NCBI GenBank assembly: GCA_025403435.1
Contig: CM046350.1
Coordinates: 19,441,274 to 19,505,273 of the forward strand
Reading direction: 5' to 3'
Origin: Artocarpus heterophyllus
Taxonomy: Eukaryota; Streptophyta; Magnoliopsida; Rosales; Moraceae
DNA: 64,000 bases
Of the stretch, positions 1-11,129 are shown in pieces. Made by a program: the position numbers and the translations under genes. The number at the start of each line of letters is the position of its first letter. Position 1 is the first letter of the stretch. The notes below the pieces were generated by a model. It was given only the letters and a program-made list of their open reading frames with translations, did no database searches and was not told where the DNA came from.

Positions 1-1119
1 CATACATTCGTAAAACTTGATATATTGTGCTTGATAAAAAGTACACAATTGCATCTAATAAACAGAAAGACCTATTTACATGTTGGATGTTATTTAAATA
101 ATTAATATTGTAATTCTTCTATCAGCATCATTGTTTTCTTTGATATTGCAAAATGATTCACAGGGATGACATACTTGTGCTACAACCAATTTCTAGCTGC
201 CCCATAATCTACCGTTACTCTGTACATGTGGGAAAAATTCTCAATCTGTTAATCTATGCCTGATTGGTTCCTTTTCCTTTTGTGCTAACCTAGATGTGAA
301 TTAAGTGACTTCCTTGACGTCATTACAATGTTTTAAATTCCTCAAATAGGGTATTGAGGCGTTTTCCTTTTGTGAGGGGAGGTGTAAGGCCTCAAGGCCT
401 TTCATTGCATAAGCCTTGATATAAAACCATATGATAATTCAAAAAATATGAGAAATCAAACATTTAAAAGCAATAGTTATAAATGACAACTTAACATCTT
501 AAAAGTCATATTTATAGTCGATAAAAATAAGAAGTCTAAAAATAACAAGTTTTATAAGCGAGAAGTCTCGAATAAAAAGGTCCTAAAATAAATTAGTTTT
601 ATTAACACCAATGCCTAAACTTTGAGGTCTCTCCCACTTTTTCCCATAAACTTTTTAAATCACCACTTTAGCTCTAAACTTTGAAACTCCTTATTTTTCC
701 CTTGAACTTTAAAAATTACCACTTTGCCCCTTAAACTTTCAAAGCTCCTCACTTTGCCCCTGAACCTCCAATTTTTTATTTGAGTAGTCAGAATTAAGCC
801 TATATGATTTACACATGGAAGTAATAAAATCTCATTTTTATCCTTACAGGAAACCTATGTATGAATCACGTATGTATAATTCTGTCCCTTCAAATGAAAA
901 ATCAAATATTCAATGGACAAAGTGAAGAACTTTATGTATTGGAACACAAAATTAAATGACACATTAAATATGCTATTTTTACACTTTTTAGGGCAAATAT
1001 AATAGTAGCATTAGCATTTGCATTAGAGATGGTCTTAGAAGGAGATTATTTTGGACATATTGTTGTTGGAATTTTCCAGTAATTGCATTGTTGTTTGTCG
1101 CAAGGGCTAGTTTTAACCT
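1..1119. other. AT-rich intergenic DNA, no gene
   Basis: I see no coding frame, RNA gene or intact element here. Positions about 603-775 carry imperfect short repeats built on phrases such as 'taaactttcaaagctcc' and 'actttgccc'. Related copies occur at about 48850-49010, so this is a dispersed repeat. The stretch ends at the target duplication of the copia element. Confidence 0.6.
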
Positions 1120-1124
1120 CAATA
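1120..1124. repeat. Target site duplication, left (CAATA)
   Basis: CAATA directly precedes the 5' LTR and is repeated exactly at 10791-10795 after the 3' LTR. Five-bp duplications are normal for copia integrase. Confidence 0.95.
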
Positions 1125-3155
1125 TGTTAGACATGTATGCTCTAAGGAGTAAAAATATAATACGTTTTTGGAGACATTTTTATCAATAAAGAATTTATTC
1201 ATTTATATATACCAAATATTGTCCTCTTTATGTTCATATTTGTTGAATGTATGATAAGCAAACAGTAGTCTGAGAGTGTCAGTCTAAGCCTTAAGAATTG
1301 GGCATATGATGGGATGATTATGCGGAAGACACAATTCTTAGGGTGACGGTCTAAAACATATGATCCGCAATCGAGGAAATAAAGTTGGGCGCTTTATTCA
1401 TGTAAAGATTGTTATGTTGTCTATATCCCTTTTGGGAGATGGTTTGTCTTGACCATCGGAGTTGGACTCTATGAATAGAAACATTGGCACGTTGTCATAG
1501 GTGACGATGTGTTGGATCGGGACATAAAGTGAATTGATTTGGATTAATAATTCTGTCTTGGCAAATCGATTCACTTTAGACAATTATTTGTATTGTATCT
1601 TAATCCTGAGATGAATAATGGGCCCGTTGTCTCGACTTGTGTCTTTTGATATACCAATGGGTGACTCCCACATTTCTATAGTGGCATGTATGCCGGTACG
1701 TTGGAGGCATGACTCTTGATAGCGTAGACTTGTTATTCATAGATATGGAATCCATAGCTCCTCTTTAGGAGTAATGATATCCTCTTATATGCGTTGTCCT
1801 GTAATTAAAAAACTGGAGCGCTCAACCATTTGAATACATAGGTGTAACCGAATGGTATACTATCTTTGGATGGTAAGTTTTCTAATGGTGAGACAATGGA
1901 ACGTAAGATAAAAATAATCGGGAAGGTAAGACAGAACTTGTCCTTAAGCCGATTATGGATAATCATATGGGGATGCGATACACTATGATATGTCATGGAG
2001 ACTTAGCTATACGAGCTTCGTAATTCTATAAAGTTCGAGAGTGCAGCTCCAAGCTTTTAGTGGAGTAGCGTTGGAGTTGATAATTGTGAAATGTATATCT
2101 GGGATATTGGGTTTCATAATTATCATGAGCTTGAACTTTATAGGTCCATTTTGGTCCCCTTTGCTAGCTCACGAAATCCTGTAACAACATGGCATGCTTT
2201 TCCAATAATTGGTGACTTATGTTAGATTTATCAGATTGGTTTAAAATTTATAAGAATCAAATAATTCATGTCTGTTTATCGGTTGAATTAATTATGTAAG
2301 AAAATTAGTTCAAGATGAACTTGTTGAATTATTGCGTTCGGGTAATTCTTGTCTGTTTATCGGTTGTTTTAATTTTGGACAATTAGAACAAGATAAACTT
2401 GTAGAATTATTGTGAATTGATTTATTTTCTTAGAGATTATCTTGATAAAGTTTGTTTTGATCAGATATCTTTTCTATTGGGCTATTTGAATCAAAACTGA
2501 GACTTTATCCTTTAGAATCTCGGGTAGAAAATAAAAGATTCGCGGAGATTTTTTCTCAGCAGTTCGGCCTGCCAGATGACGTGTTCGGCCTGTCGAACTG
2601 GCCTGTTCGGCCTGCCTATCAGAAAGTTCGGCCTGCCGACCGACGACAGTTAAGATTACGCGTTTTCATGCATATCTTATCAGATATTGATCTGAACTTG
2701 ATTCTATTTCAATTTTTTGAGACCTAATCTGATATGGACTGACCCTAGGACCAATAGGTATAAAAAGGGAGTGAGTCTAATGATTTACTCAGATCAATTT
2801 GAGAGATTAAGAGTGATACTCTTCTAGTGAGCATCTAAAAACTCCCTGAGAGCTTTTGTTCACAAATCACGAACACTAGCTTCGGTTCTCTCTGTTTGTT
2901 GGAAGGAGAGTCACCGGTGGAAGAGTTGTATGTGTGAGCCCACACTCACTCCGGTTATGGATAGAGAATAGCAAAGAAGACCAGTTGGTTGAGGCTCTTC
3001 TGGAACGTTACTTCTCTACACAGGTCGCGGAGGTTCTTCGGCACACTGAGGTTAGTAAGATCTGTTTAATTATACATATAACATGTCAAACTTGTATTTT
3101 AGAAAATACTCTGATGAAATTTTTTAAAATTTCGCTGCGCACTTTGTTTCCAACA
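1125..3155 (+). repeat. 5' LTR of the copia element
   Basis: A 2031 bp LTR, TGTTAG...CCAACA. A TATA box (TATAAAAA) at 2759-2766 puts the U3/R boundary near 2790. Just upstream, at 2562-2640, are four copies of TTCGGCCTGCC or a close variant. Small reading frames inside the LTR have no known product and recur in the 3' LTR with substitutions; I do not regard them as genes. Confidence 0.96.
2759..2766 (+). promoter_or_regulatory. LTR TATA box
   Basis: TATAAAAA followed by GGGAGTGAGTC, about 1.63 kb into the LTR. The match in the 3' LTR is at 10393-10400. Position and context fit the Pol II promoter that drives the genomic RNA. Confidence 0.75.
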
Positions 3156-4811
3156 ATTGGTATCAGAGCCAAGGTTTTACATAAATTTGCAAGTTTGTGA
3201 TCATGTTATATGCATAAATTTTGTGATCTTAATCTCTCCTATGCTTGAATTGAATTTTATAGAGAGATGGCACTCTAGGTTTCTATATAATATATATATA
3301 TGTTGTCATGGATTATGTGGTGAATGTTTATTAATTAATTATGGTTGATTAAATTGTTGTTTAATTATTTATTAATTAATTAATACCGGTTATGGTTCCT
3401 TAGAGGTTAGAATGTGTATCTAGGTTTTTCATGTAATTAGATGGCGGACTATCATCTCCGTCTAGGAATTGTTATTTAATTTTTAATTTGTAAGAATTTT
3501 GTAATTAAAAAATTATTCGGAGAAGACGGAACGAGAAGTTGGATCTTAAATATTGATGATGGCGCCTCCATGTATTTCCTGAGTCTCTAATTTTATGTTT
3601 TTGAATTGTTGAAAATAAAATTGATGAATTGCATTAAAATTGTATTTTCTGGATCAAGGTTTCTTCTACTCGGTCGGCATGCCGGACCTCACAATTCAAC
3701 AGGCCGAAGGTCACAAATCGGTAGGCCGGACGTACGGTCAGGCAAGCCAACAGTGGGGCAGAAATTTTGGTGCTCTGCCGGCAGGCCGAACCTTCATGTT
3801 CGACAGGCCGAACCTCCATGATCGGTAGGCCGATTACCTAGATCGGCCTGCCGACCGAGAGCTACCAAATTTCCAAAAAAGGTGCAATTTTTCGGTGCAG
3901 TTTTAATTTTATTTTTGGGACGATTCTGAGAAACATTAAATTTGGATTTGACCGAAAATATGAAGTGTTCGATTCATACGGTATTGGAGACTTGAATATG
4001 GATATTACATGAAGAAGGATACAGCTTGAGGATTCAAGGATGAAGAATCGATAAATGTCTCGATTATTCTCTTATAATCTTAATTTTCTATTCTCTAGGG
4101 TGGAACCATAATATTACGGTTATTATTATTATTTTGCTTGTAGCTTTGCTTGTCTGCATTATAATATGATTTACCATATATATTGATAACATGTCATATA
4201 GAATAGGAAGTGCCGCTCATATTAAAATTGTTCATGCATAATTTTAAAATAAAACCTTGAGTTCAAAAGATTGAGTGGGAGAAGGTTTTCGAAGAGAGAA
4301 CCTAAGGCCTCCATCGTTGGTCCATAGGAAGAACATGGTGGTCCCAACCCCTAGGAAGGGATTTCTATCATGTACCAGATTGGATCTCTGAAAGGATAAG
4401 GTATTTTAGTATGATTTATGGTTGCACACCCCTAGGTGGTGATTATAAATCTTAGATAAAATATTAAAATGATAGTTATACGCTCACGTTAATTTTATTA
4501 TTAACCTCCCCTAGGAGCTCTGTTAATAAAATTAATGGCCAAAGAAACGATTATTAGTATATGCTGGATCATACGGGTCCTGGATGGCATATATTAATCA
4601 GGAGGGGATCCGTGTTCCTGATTGAATTTAGCATGACTCCCCTAAGAGCTTGTTGAATTATGAGTTGGGAATTATCGTTGTAAGGTTGTGATATTTTCAA
4701 GGTTATGACACATAAACACATTTGTATGATTTTACATGATTGTGTTATCTTACTAAATTATTATATATGTTTGCTTATGTTTGGTATATGATTCTTTATT
4801 GTAGATTAAAA
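3156..4811 (+). other. Untranslated leader of the copia element
   Basis: A 1.65 kb stretch between PBS and gag with no long frame. Positions about 3660-3865 are GC-rich and carry at least five copies of a GGCAGGCCGAAC-like motif, in inverted orientation to the motif in the LTR. An AG (TTTATTGTAG) just before the gag ATG resembles a splice acceptor, so a leader intron is possible but not shown. Confidence 0.7.
3158..3170 (+). other. Primer-binding site (tRNA-iMet)
   Basis: TGGTATCAGAGCC lies two bases after the 5' LTR end. It is complementary to the 3' end of plant initiator methionine tRNA, the usual primer of copia reverse transcription. Confidence 0.95.
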
Positions 4812-7800
4812 ATGTCTAAAAATGCTTTATCATCGATACTTGACAAGAACCAATTAACCAGTGAGAATTATAATGATTGGAAACGAAACCTGGACATCGT
4901 CCTTTCCTTTGAGAAACTGAAATATGTTCTGACAACCCCTTGTCCTCCCGAGCCTACGGGAGACTCAAGTAATGAGCAATTCCAAGCGTATGACCGCTGG
5001 AAAGATGCTAATGATCAGGCCCGCTGCTATGTTATGGCTAGCATGAACAACGTGCTGCAGGCTCAACATCAGGATTATGAGACTGCGAAGCAGATCTTGG
5101 ATAATCTTAAAGATATGTTTGGAGACCAGGCCATAACAAAGCGGCAAGGGGCGCTTCAAAAACTCTTAAACTGTCGACAGAGGCCGGGGACATCTGTAAA
5201 GGAGCATATGATGTTGGTCATGAGTTACCTCGTTGAGGCTTAAACCAACGGAGCCGACATTGATGCTGAAACTCAAATGACTATGGTCTTTGAAACTCTA
5301 TCTAAGGAATTTATTTCATTTAAAGCTACATTTAATTTAAGCAATATACGGGATATGACCTTAACTGAACTGATGAAACAGTTACAGGAGTTTCCTACTG
5401 GTGGTGAGGCCAATATGGTAGCTGCTTCTGGTTCCAATCCTAACTCTGAGAATGGAAAGAAGCAACGGGCCAAGAGTGGAAAGTCTTCTATTCCTCCTGC
5501 AACCAAGAGCAAGAAGAAGAAGAAAAAGAACCCAAAGAAGCTTAAGTGCTTCTTCTGTGGTAAGGTCGGGCATATAAAGAAGCATTGCAAGGACTTCCTT
5601 TCCAAGGGAGGTAGGTGTGATCTTCTATATTTAGAAACTTGTTTGGTTGAGGAATCCAATGACATCTGGGTCATAGATTCTGGTGCAACTAATCATGTTT
5701 GTGTTTCTCTGCAGGGATTCAAAGAAACAAGAAGTCTACTTCGTGAAGACTTAACACTTCGGATGGGCGATGGATCCTTGGTCTCAGCGGAAGCAGTGGG
5801 AGATGTCCATCTTTACTTTGATAATTATAGGAATTTAATTTTGTGAGATTGTTTTTATGTTCCTAAATTTAAAAGGAATTTAATTTCTGTATCTTCTTTA
5901 TTTAAAGACTCCTACGTGGTATCTTTTAATGAAAAAGTGGTGATTCGTAAAAACAAATCTTTTATTTGTTCTGGATGGATGCAAAATAATCTATATTTTA
6001 TCAAACCTAAGATGGACTTATTGCTTAATGCTGAGATAAATGATAATGACTCTAAAAGACTTAAAACTTCTCACTCTAATAAGACTTATCTTTGGCATTT
6101 GCGCCTTGGCCATATTAACCTGAATAGGATTCAAAGGTTGGTAAGGGATGGACCTTTAAGTCACTTAAAGGTGGAATCTATACCTCAATGTGAGTCTTGT
6201 TTGGAGGGTAAAATGACCAAAAGACCATACGGGTCTAAGGGCAATAGGGCCCAAAGGGTTTTAGAACTTGTGCATAGTGATGTTTGCGGGCCGATGAACA
6301 TCCAGGCACGAGGAGGGTATGAGTACTTCGTCACTTTCATTGACGATCACTCAAAATATGGGTATGTGTACCTAATGCACCACAAAAGCAAAACTTATGA
6401 TAAGTTCAGGGAGTTTCGGGCTGAAGTGGAAAAGCAATTGGGTAGACCCATAAAGGCACTTCAATCTGATCGAGGTGGGGAATACCTTTCTGATGAGTTC
6501 TTGGGACACTTGTTAGAGAATGGGATTTTATCCCATTTGACTGCGTCGGGCACTCCACAGCAGAATGGCATAGCGGAGAGAATAAATAGGACTTTGTTGG
6601 ACATGATTCAGTCCATGATGAGTTATTCATCATTGCCTTTATCCTTTTGGGGATATGCACTACAAACCGCATGTTATCTTTTGAACAATGTGTCTTCAAA
6701 ATCGGTCCCTAAAACTCCTCACGAGTTGTGGACAAGACGAAAGACATCCTTAAAACATATTCGCATATGGGGATGTCCAGCTCATGTCTTGTTTAAGGAT
6801 CCAAATAAATTGGAAGCACGTTTAGAAGTTTGCGTGTTTGTAGGATATCCAAAAGGGACTAAAGGGGGTTATTTTTATAACCCAAAGGAAAATAAAGTCG
6901 TCGTTTCAACTAATGCAACTTTCCTTGAGGAGAGTTACATTATCGACTTTAAACCTCGAAGCAAAGTGGTGCTTGAGGAGTTGAGGGGTGATCCGTTTAC
7001 TCCGGAGGTTCCGAATGAAACCATTCCGATCAGTGTAGAAAAACCAAACAAACCTGAACAACAACCTCAGGGACTTCGGCGTAGTGGGAGGATCGAGCGT
7101 CAACCTGAGAGGTATATGTTTAATGGGGAAGTCTTTTTGGCTGAACCGGATGAACATGACAGGGATCCTTATACTTACGCAGAAGCCATGGAGGATGTTG
7201 ATTCAAGACTCTGGACAGAGGCCATGAACATAGAGATGAAGTCTATGGAGACTAATCGGGTCTGGGAGCTTGTGGATCTTCCCGAAGGGGTAAAACCCAT
7301 AGGGTGTAAATGGATCTACAAGAGGAAAAGGGGAGTGGATGGAAAGGTCAAAACCTTTAAGGCTAGACTGGTAGCTAAGGGTTATACGCAAAAGGAAGGA
7401 ATCGATTATGAGGAAACCTTTTCGCCTGTAGCCATGCTTAAGTCCATCCGGATTCTCTTGTCCATAGCTGCTGCTCTCGACTACGAGATTTGGCAGATGG
7501 ATGTCAAGACGGCTTTTCTAAATGGCTATCTTGATGAGTCCATTTATATGGAATAACTAGACGGGTTCATGGTTGCAAGTCAAGAGGGTAAGGTTTGTAA
7601 GCTGCTAAAGTCAATTTATGGACTTAAGCAGGCTTCTCATTCTTGGAACATAATATTTGATCAGGTGATCAAGACTTATGGGTTCTCACAAAATGTGGAT
7701 GAACCATGTGTTTACAAACACATTAAGGATGGGAAGGTGGTTTTTCTACTACTCTATGTAGATGACATTATGCTAATTGACAATGAAGTTGGGGCATTGT

Positions 7801-8744
7801 CATCGGTCAAATTATGGTTGACCAAGCAGTTTGACATGAAGGACTTGGGTGAGGCTAATTTTATTCTCGGTATCCAGATCTTTGGGGATAGGAAGAACAA
7901 AATGATAGCTTTGTCACAGGCCGGCTACATAGATAAAATTCTCAGGAGGTTTGCAATGCAGGATTCCAAGAAAGGTGGGCAACCATCTAGGTCTGGAATT
8001 AATCTTTCTAAGAAAGACTCTCCAAAGTCTTATGAAGAAAGAGAATACATGAAGAAGGTACCTTATGCTTCGGCAGTGGGTAGTCTCATGTATGCCATGC
8101 TTTGCACTCGACCGGATATTAGCTATGCGGTCGGGATTGTAAGTCGATTTCAAGCGGATCCAGGACTGAACCATTGGGTTGCGGTAAAGCATATTTTCAA
8201 GTACCTGAGAAGGACTCGATGGTATATGCTTGTGTATTCGGGTGAGGATTTAACTCCTCTAGGATACACTGATTCAGATTTTCAATCCTGCCTGGATTCT
8301 AGGAAATCGACTTCGGGGTTTGTGTTTACTCTAGGTGGCGGTGCCATCAGTTGGAGAAGTGCGAAGCAAGATTGCACTTCGGATTCAACAATGGAGGCCG
8401 AGTATGTGGCGGCTAGTGATGCTTCAAAAGAAGCAGTGTGGCTCCGCAAGTTCCTTGGGGATCTTGAGGTAGTTCCTAATATGGATAAAGCGGTATCACT
8501 GTACTGTGATAACAGTGCGGCGGTAGCTAATGCTAAGGAACCAAGATTTCACAAGAAGAGTAAACATATTGATCGGAAGTATCATGTGATAAAGGACTTC
8601 ATTGAGAGCGGGCATGTCACGGTGTGCAAGATCGCGTCAGAGGACAATTTAGCTGATCCATTCATGAAGACACTTACTGGGAGAGTCTTCGAGAGGCATG
8701 TGGAAGCTATGGGGATGCGAAATTTGCTATATTTACTCACTTAG
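4812..8744 (+). pseudogene. copia gag-pol polyprotein, three in-frame stops
   Basis: One frame of about 1311 codons from ATG 4812 to the TAG at 8742-8744, with no frameshift. Domains in order: gag; zinc knuckle CX2CX4HX4C at 5547-5588; aspartic protease with the DSG triad at 5676-5684; integrase with a His/Cys zinc finger near 6096-6200 and catalytic Asp (6279), Asp (6468) and Glu (6576), i.e. DD35E spacing; RT with YVDD at 7755-7766; RNase H with Asp/Glu motifs at about 8269-8510. Stops are TAA at 5241-5243 (gag), TGA at 5844-5846 (after protease) and TAA at 7554-7556 (within RT). Each could arise by one C-to-T change. All other catalytic residues I checked are intact, so the copy is recently dead. 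The product made virus-like particles and integrated cDNA in the parent element. Confidence 0.95.
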
Positions 8745-8745
8745 T

Positions 8746-8758
8746 GCAAGTGGGAGAT
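8746..8758 (+). other. Polypurine tract
   Basis: GCAAGTGGGAGAT lies immediately before the 3' LTR. It is the usual copia plus-strand primer sequence, placed two bases after the pol stop codon. Confidence 0.85.
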
Positions 8759-10790
8759 TGTTAGACATGTATGCTCTAAGGAGTAAAAATGTAATACGTT
8801 TTTGGAGACATTTTTATCAATAAAAAATTTATTCATTTATATATACCAAATATTGTCCTCTTTACGTTCATATTTGTTGAATGTATGATAAGCAAACAAT
8901 AGTCTGAGACTGTCAGTCTAAACCTTAAGAGTTGGGCATATGATGGGATGATTATGTGGAAGACACAATTCTTAGGGTGACGGTCTAAAACATATGATCC
9001 GCAATCGAGGAAATAAAGTTGGGCGCTTTATTCATGTAAAGATTGTTATGTTGTCTATATCCCTTTTGGGAGATGGTTTGTCTTGACCATCGGAGTTGGA
9101 CTCCATGAATAGAAACATTGGCACGTTGTCAAAGGTGACGATGTGTTGGATCGGGACATAAAGTGAATTGATTTGGATTAATAATTCTGTCTTGGCAAAT
9201 CGATTCACTTTAGACAATCATTTGTATTGTATCGTAATCCTGAGATGAATAATGGGCCCGTTGTCTCGACTTGTGTCATTTGATATACCAATGGGTGACT
9301 CCCACATTTCTATAGTGGCATGCATGCTGGTACGTTGGAGGCATGACTCTTGATAGCGTAGACTTGTTATTCATAGATATGGAATCCATAACTCCTCTTT
9401 AGGAGTAATGATATCCTCTTATATGCGTTGTCCTGTAATTAAAAAACTGGAGCGCTCAACCATTTGGATACATAGGTGTAACCGAATGGTATACTATCTT
9501 TAGATGGTAAGTTTTCTAATGGTGAGACAATGGAACGTAAGATAAAAATAATCGGGAAGGTAAGACAGAACTTGTCCTTAAGCCGATTATGGATAATCAT
9601 ATGGGGATGCGATACACTATGATATGTCATGGAGACTTAGCTACACGAGCTTCGTAATTCTATAAAGTTCGAGAGTGCAGCTTCAAGCTTTTAGTGGAGT
9701 AGCGTTGGAGTTGATAATTGTGAAATGTATATCTGGGATATTGGGTTTCATAATTATCATGAGCTTGAACTTTATAGGTCCATTTTGGTCCCCTTTGCTA
9801 GCTCACAAAATCCTGTAACAACACGGCGTGCTTTTCCAATAATTGGTGACTTATGTCGGATTTATCAGATTGGTTTAAAATTTATAAGAATCAAATAATT
9901 CATGTCTGTTTATCGGTTGAATTAATTATGTAAGAAAATTAGTTCAAGATGAACTTGTTGAATTATTGCATTAGGGTAATTCTTGTCTATTTATCGGTTG
10001 TTTTAATTTTGGACAATTAGAACAAGATAAACTTGTAGAATTATTGTGAATTGATTTATTTTCTTAGAGATTATCTTGATAAAGTTTGTTTTGATCAGAT
10101 ATCTTTTCTATTGGGCTATTTGAATCAAAACTGAGACTTTATCCTTTAGAATCTTGGGTGGAAAATAAAAGATTCAAGGAGATTTTTTCTCGACAGTTCG
10201 GCCTGCTGGATGACGTGTTCGGCCTGCCGAACTGGCCTGTTCGGCCTGCCTATCAGAAAGTTCGGCCTGCCGACCGACGACAGTTAAGATTACGCGTTTT
10301 CACGCGTATCTTATCAGATATTGATCCGAACTTGATTCTGTTTCGATTTTTTGAGACCTAATCTGATATGGACTGACCCTAGGACCAATAGGTATAAAAA
10401 GGGAGTGAGTCTAATGATTTACTCAGATCAATTTGAGAGATTAAGAGTGATACTCTTCTAGTGAGCATCTAAAAACTCCTTGAGAGCTTTTGTTCACAAA
10501 TCACGAACACTAGCTTTGGGTTCTCTCTGTTGGTTGGAAGGAGAGTCACCGGTGGAAGAGCTATACGTGTGAGCCCACACTCACTCCGGTTGTGGATAGA
10601 GAATAGCAAAGAAGACCAGTTGGTTGAGGCTCTTCTGGAACATTACTTCTCTACACAGGTCGCGGAGGTTCTTCGGCACACTGAGGTTAGTAAGATCTGT
10701 TTAATTTATACATATAACATGTCAAACTTGTATTTTGGAAAATACTCTGATGAAAATTTTAAAAATCCGCTGCGCACTTTGTTTCCAACA
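8759..10790 (+). repeat. 3' LTR of the copia element
   Basis: A 2032 bp partner of the 5' LTR with the same termini. It holds a TATA box at 10393-10400 and four TTCGGCCTGCC-like motifs at 10195-10270. Most differences from the 5' LTR are C/T or G/A changes, as expected for methylated, silenced DNA. Confidence 0.96.
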
Positions 10791-10795
10791 CAATA
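10791..10795. repeat. Target site duplication, right (CAATA)
   Basis: Exact copy of 1120-1124. Confidence 0.95.
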
Positions 10796-10962
10796 TTCAT
10801 GTCATTAGGATTTTTTTTAATGTATTTTAAACTAAAGAGCAATTAAATATAGGAAATTAATTAAATAGAAATGGAAGAGAAAGAGTTGAAGAGTAAATAG
10901 GACACAATTTTGCTTCTTATAATATCTAAAGCCTAGAGATATATTTAACCATACATACATAA

Positions 10963-11113
10963 GGGTGTTTGGAAGAGTAGTTTAAACCATCCGTTTGGTT
11001 TTGAGAACTGTAGTATGTGAAAACTTTACACTGTAACTTTTTAATATAGCCTATGAAAGCTTTACATTGTTCATAGTTCAAACCATTGGTTTGAACTATT
11101 CTTTCAAACACCC
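10963..11113. mobile_element. Tourist-like MITE
   Basis: A 151 bp element with terminal inverted repeats GGGTGTTTGGAAGAG / CTTTCAAACACCC. It is flanked by TAA on the left and TAT on the right, close to the TWA duplication of PIF/Harbinger MITEs. Inside it are 'actgtag' and 'agctttacattg', shared with 14769-14927 and 45008-45184. It has no coding capacity. Confidence 0.75.
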
Positions 11114-11129
11114 TATCATGATATACAAT

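Larger units (their letters stand above)
1125..10790 (+). mobile_element. Complete Ty1/copia LTR retrotransposon (9.67 kb)
   Basis: A full-length copia-type element. Two direct LTRs of about 2.03 kb start TGTTAG and end CCAACA. They flank an internal region with a tRNA-iMet primer-binding site, a 1.65 kb leader, one gag-pol frame and a purine-rich tract. The 5 bp duplication CAATA occurs at 1120-1124 and 10791-10795, which fixes both ends exactly. Domain order is gag, protease, integrase, RT, RNase H; integrase before RT is diagnostic of copia. By eye I count roughly 50-60 differences between the LTRs, mostly transitions (about 97% identity), so insertion was recent. Three stop codons interrupt the polyprotein, so this copy cannot encode a full product. 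Confidence 0.97.

Noticed and set aside
1398..1996. Small - strand frames in the LTR, recurring at 9032-9630
   Set aside because: They exist in both LTRs only because the LTRs are duplicates, and substitutions there are not codon-aware. No protein family is recognised.
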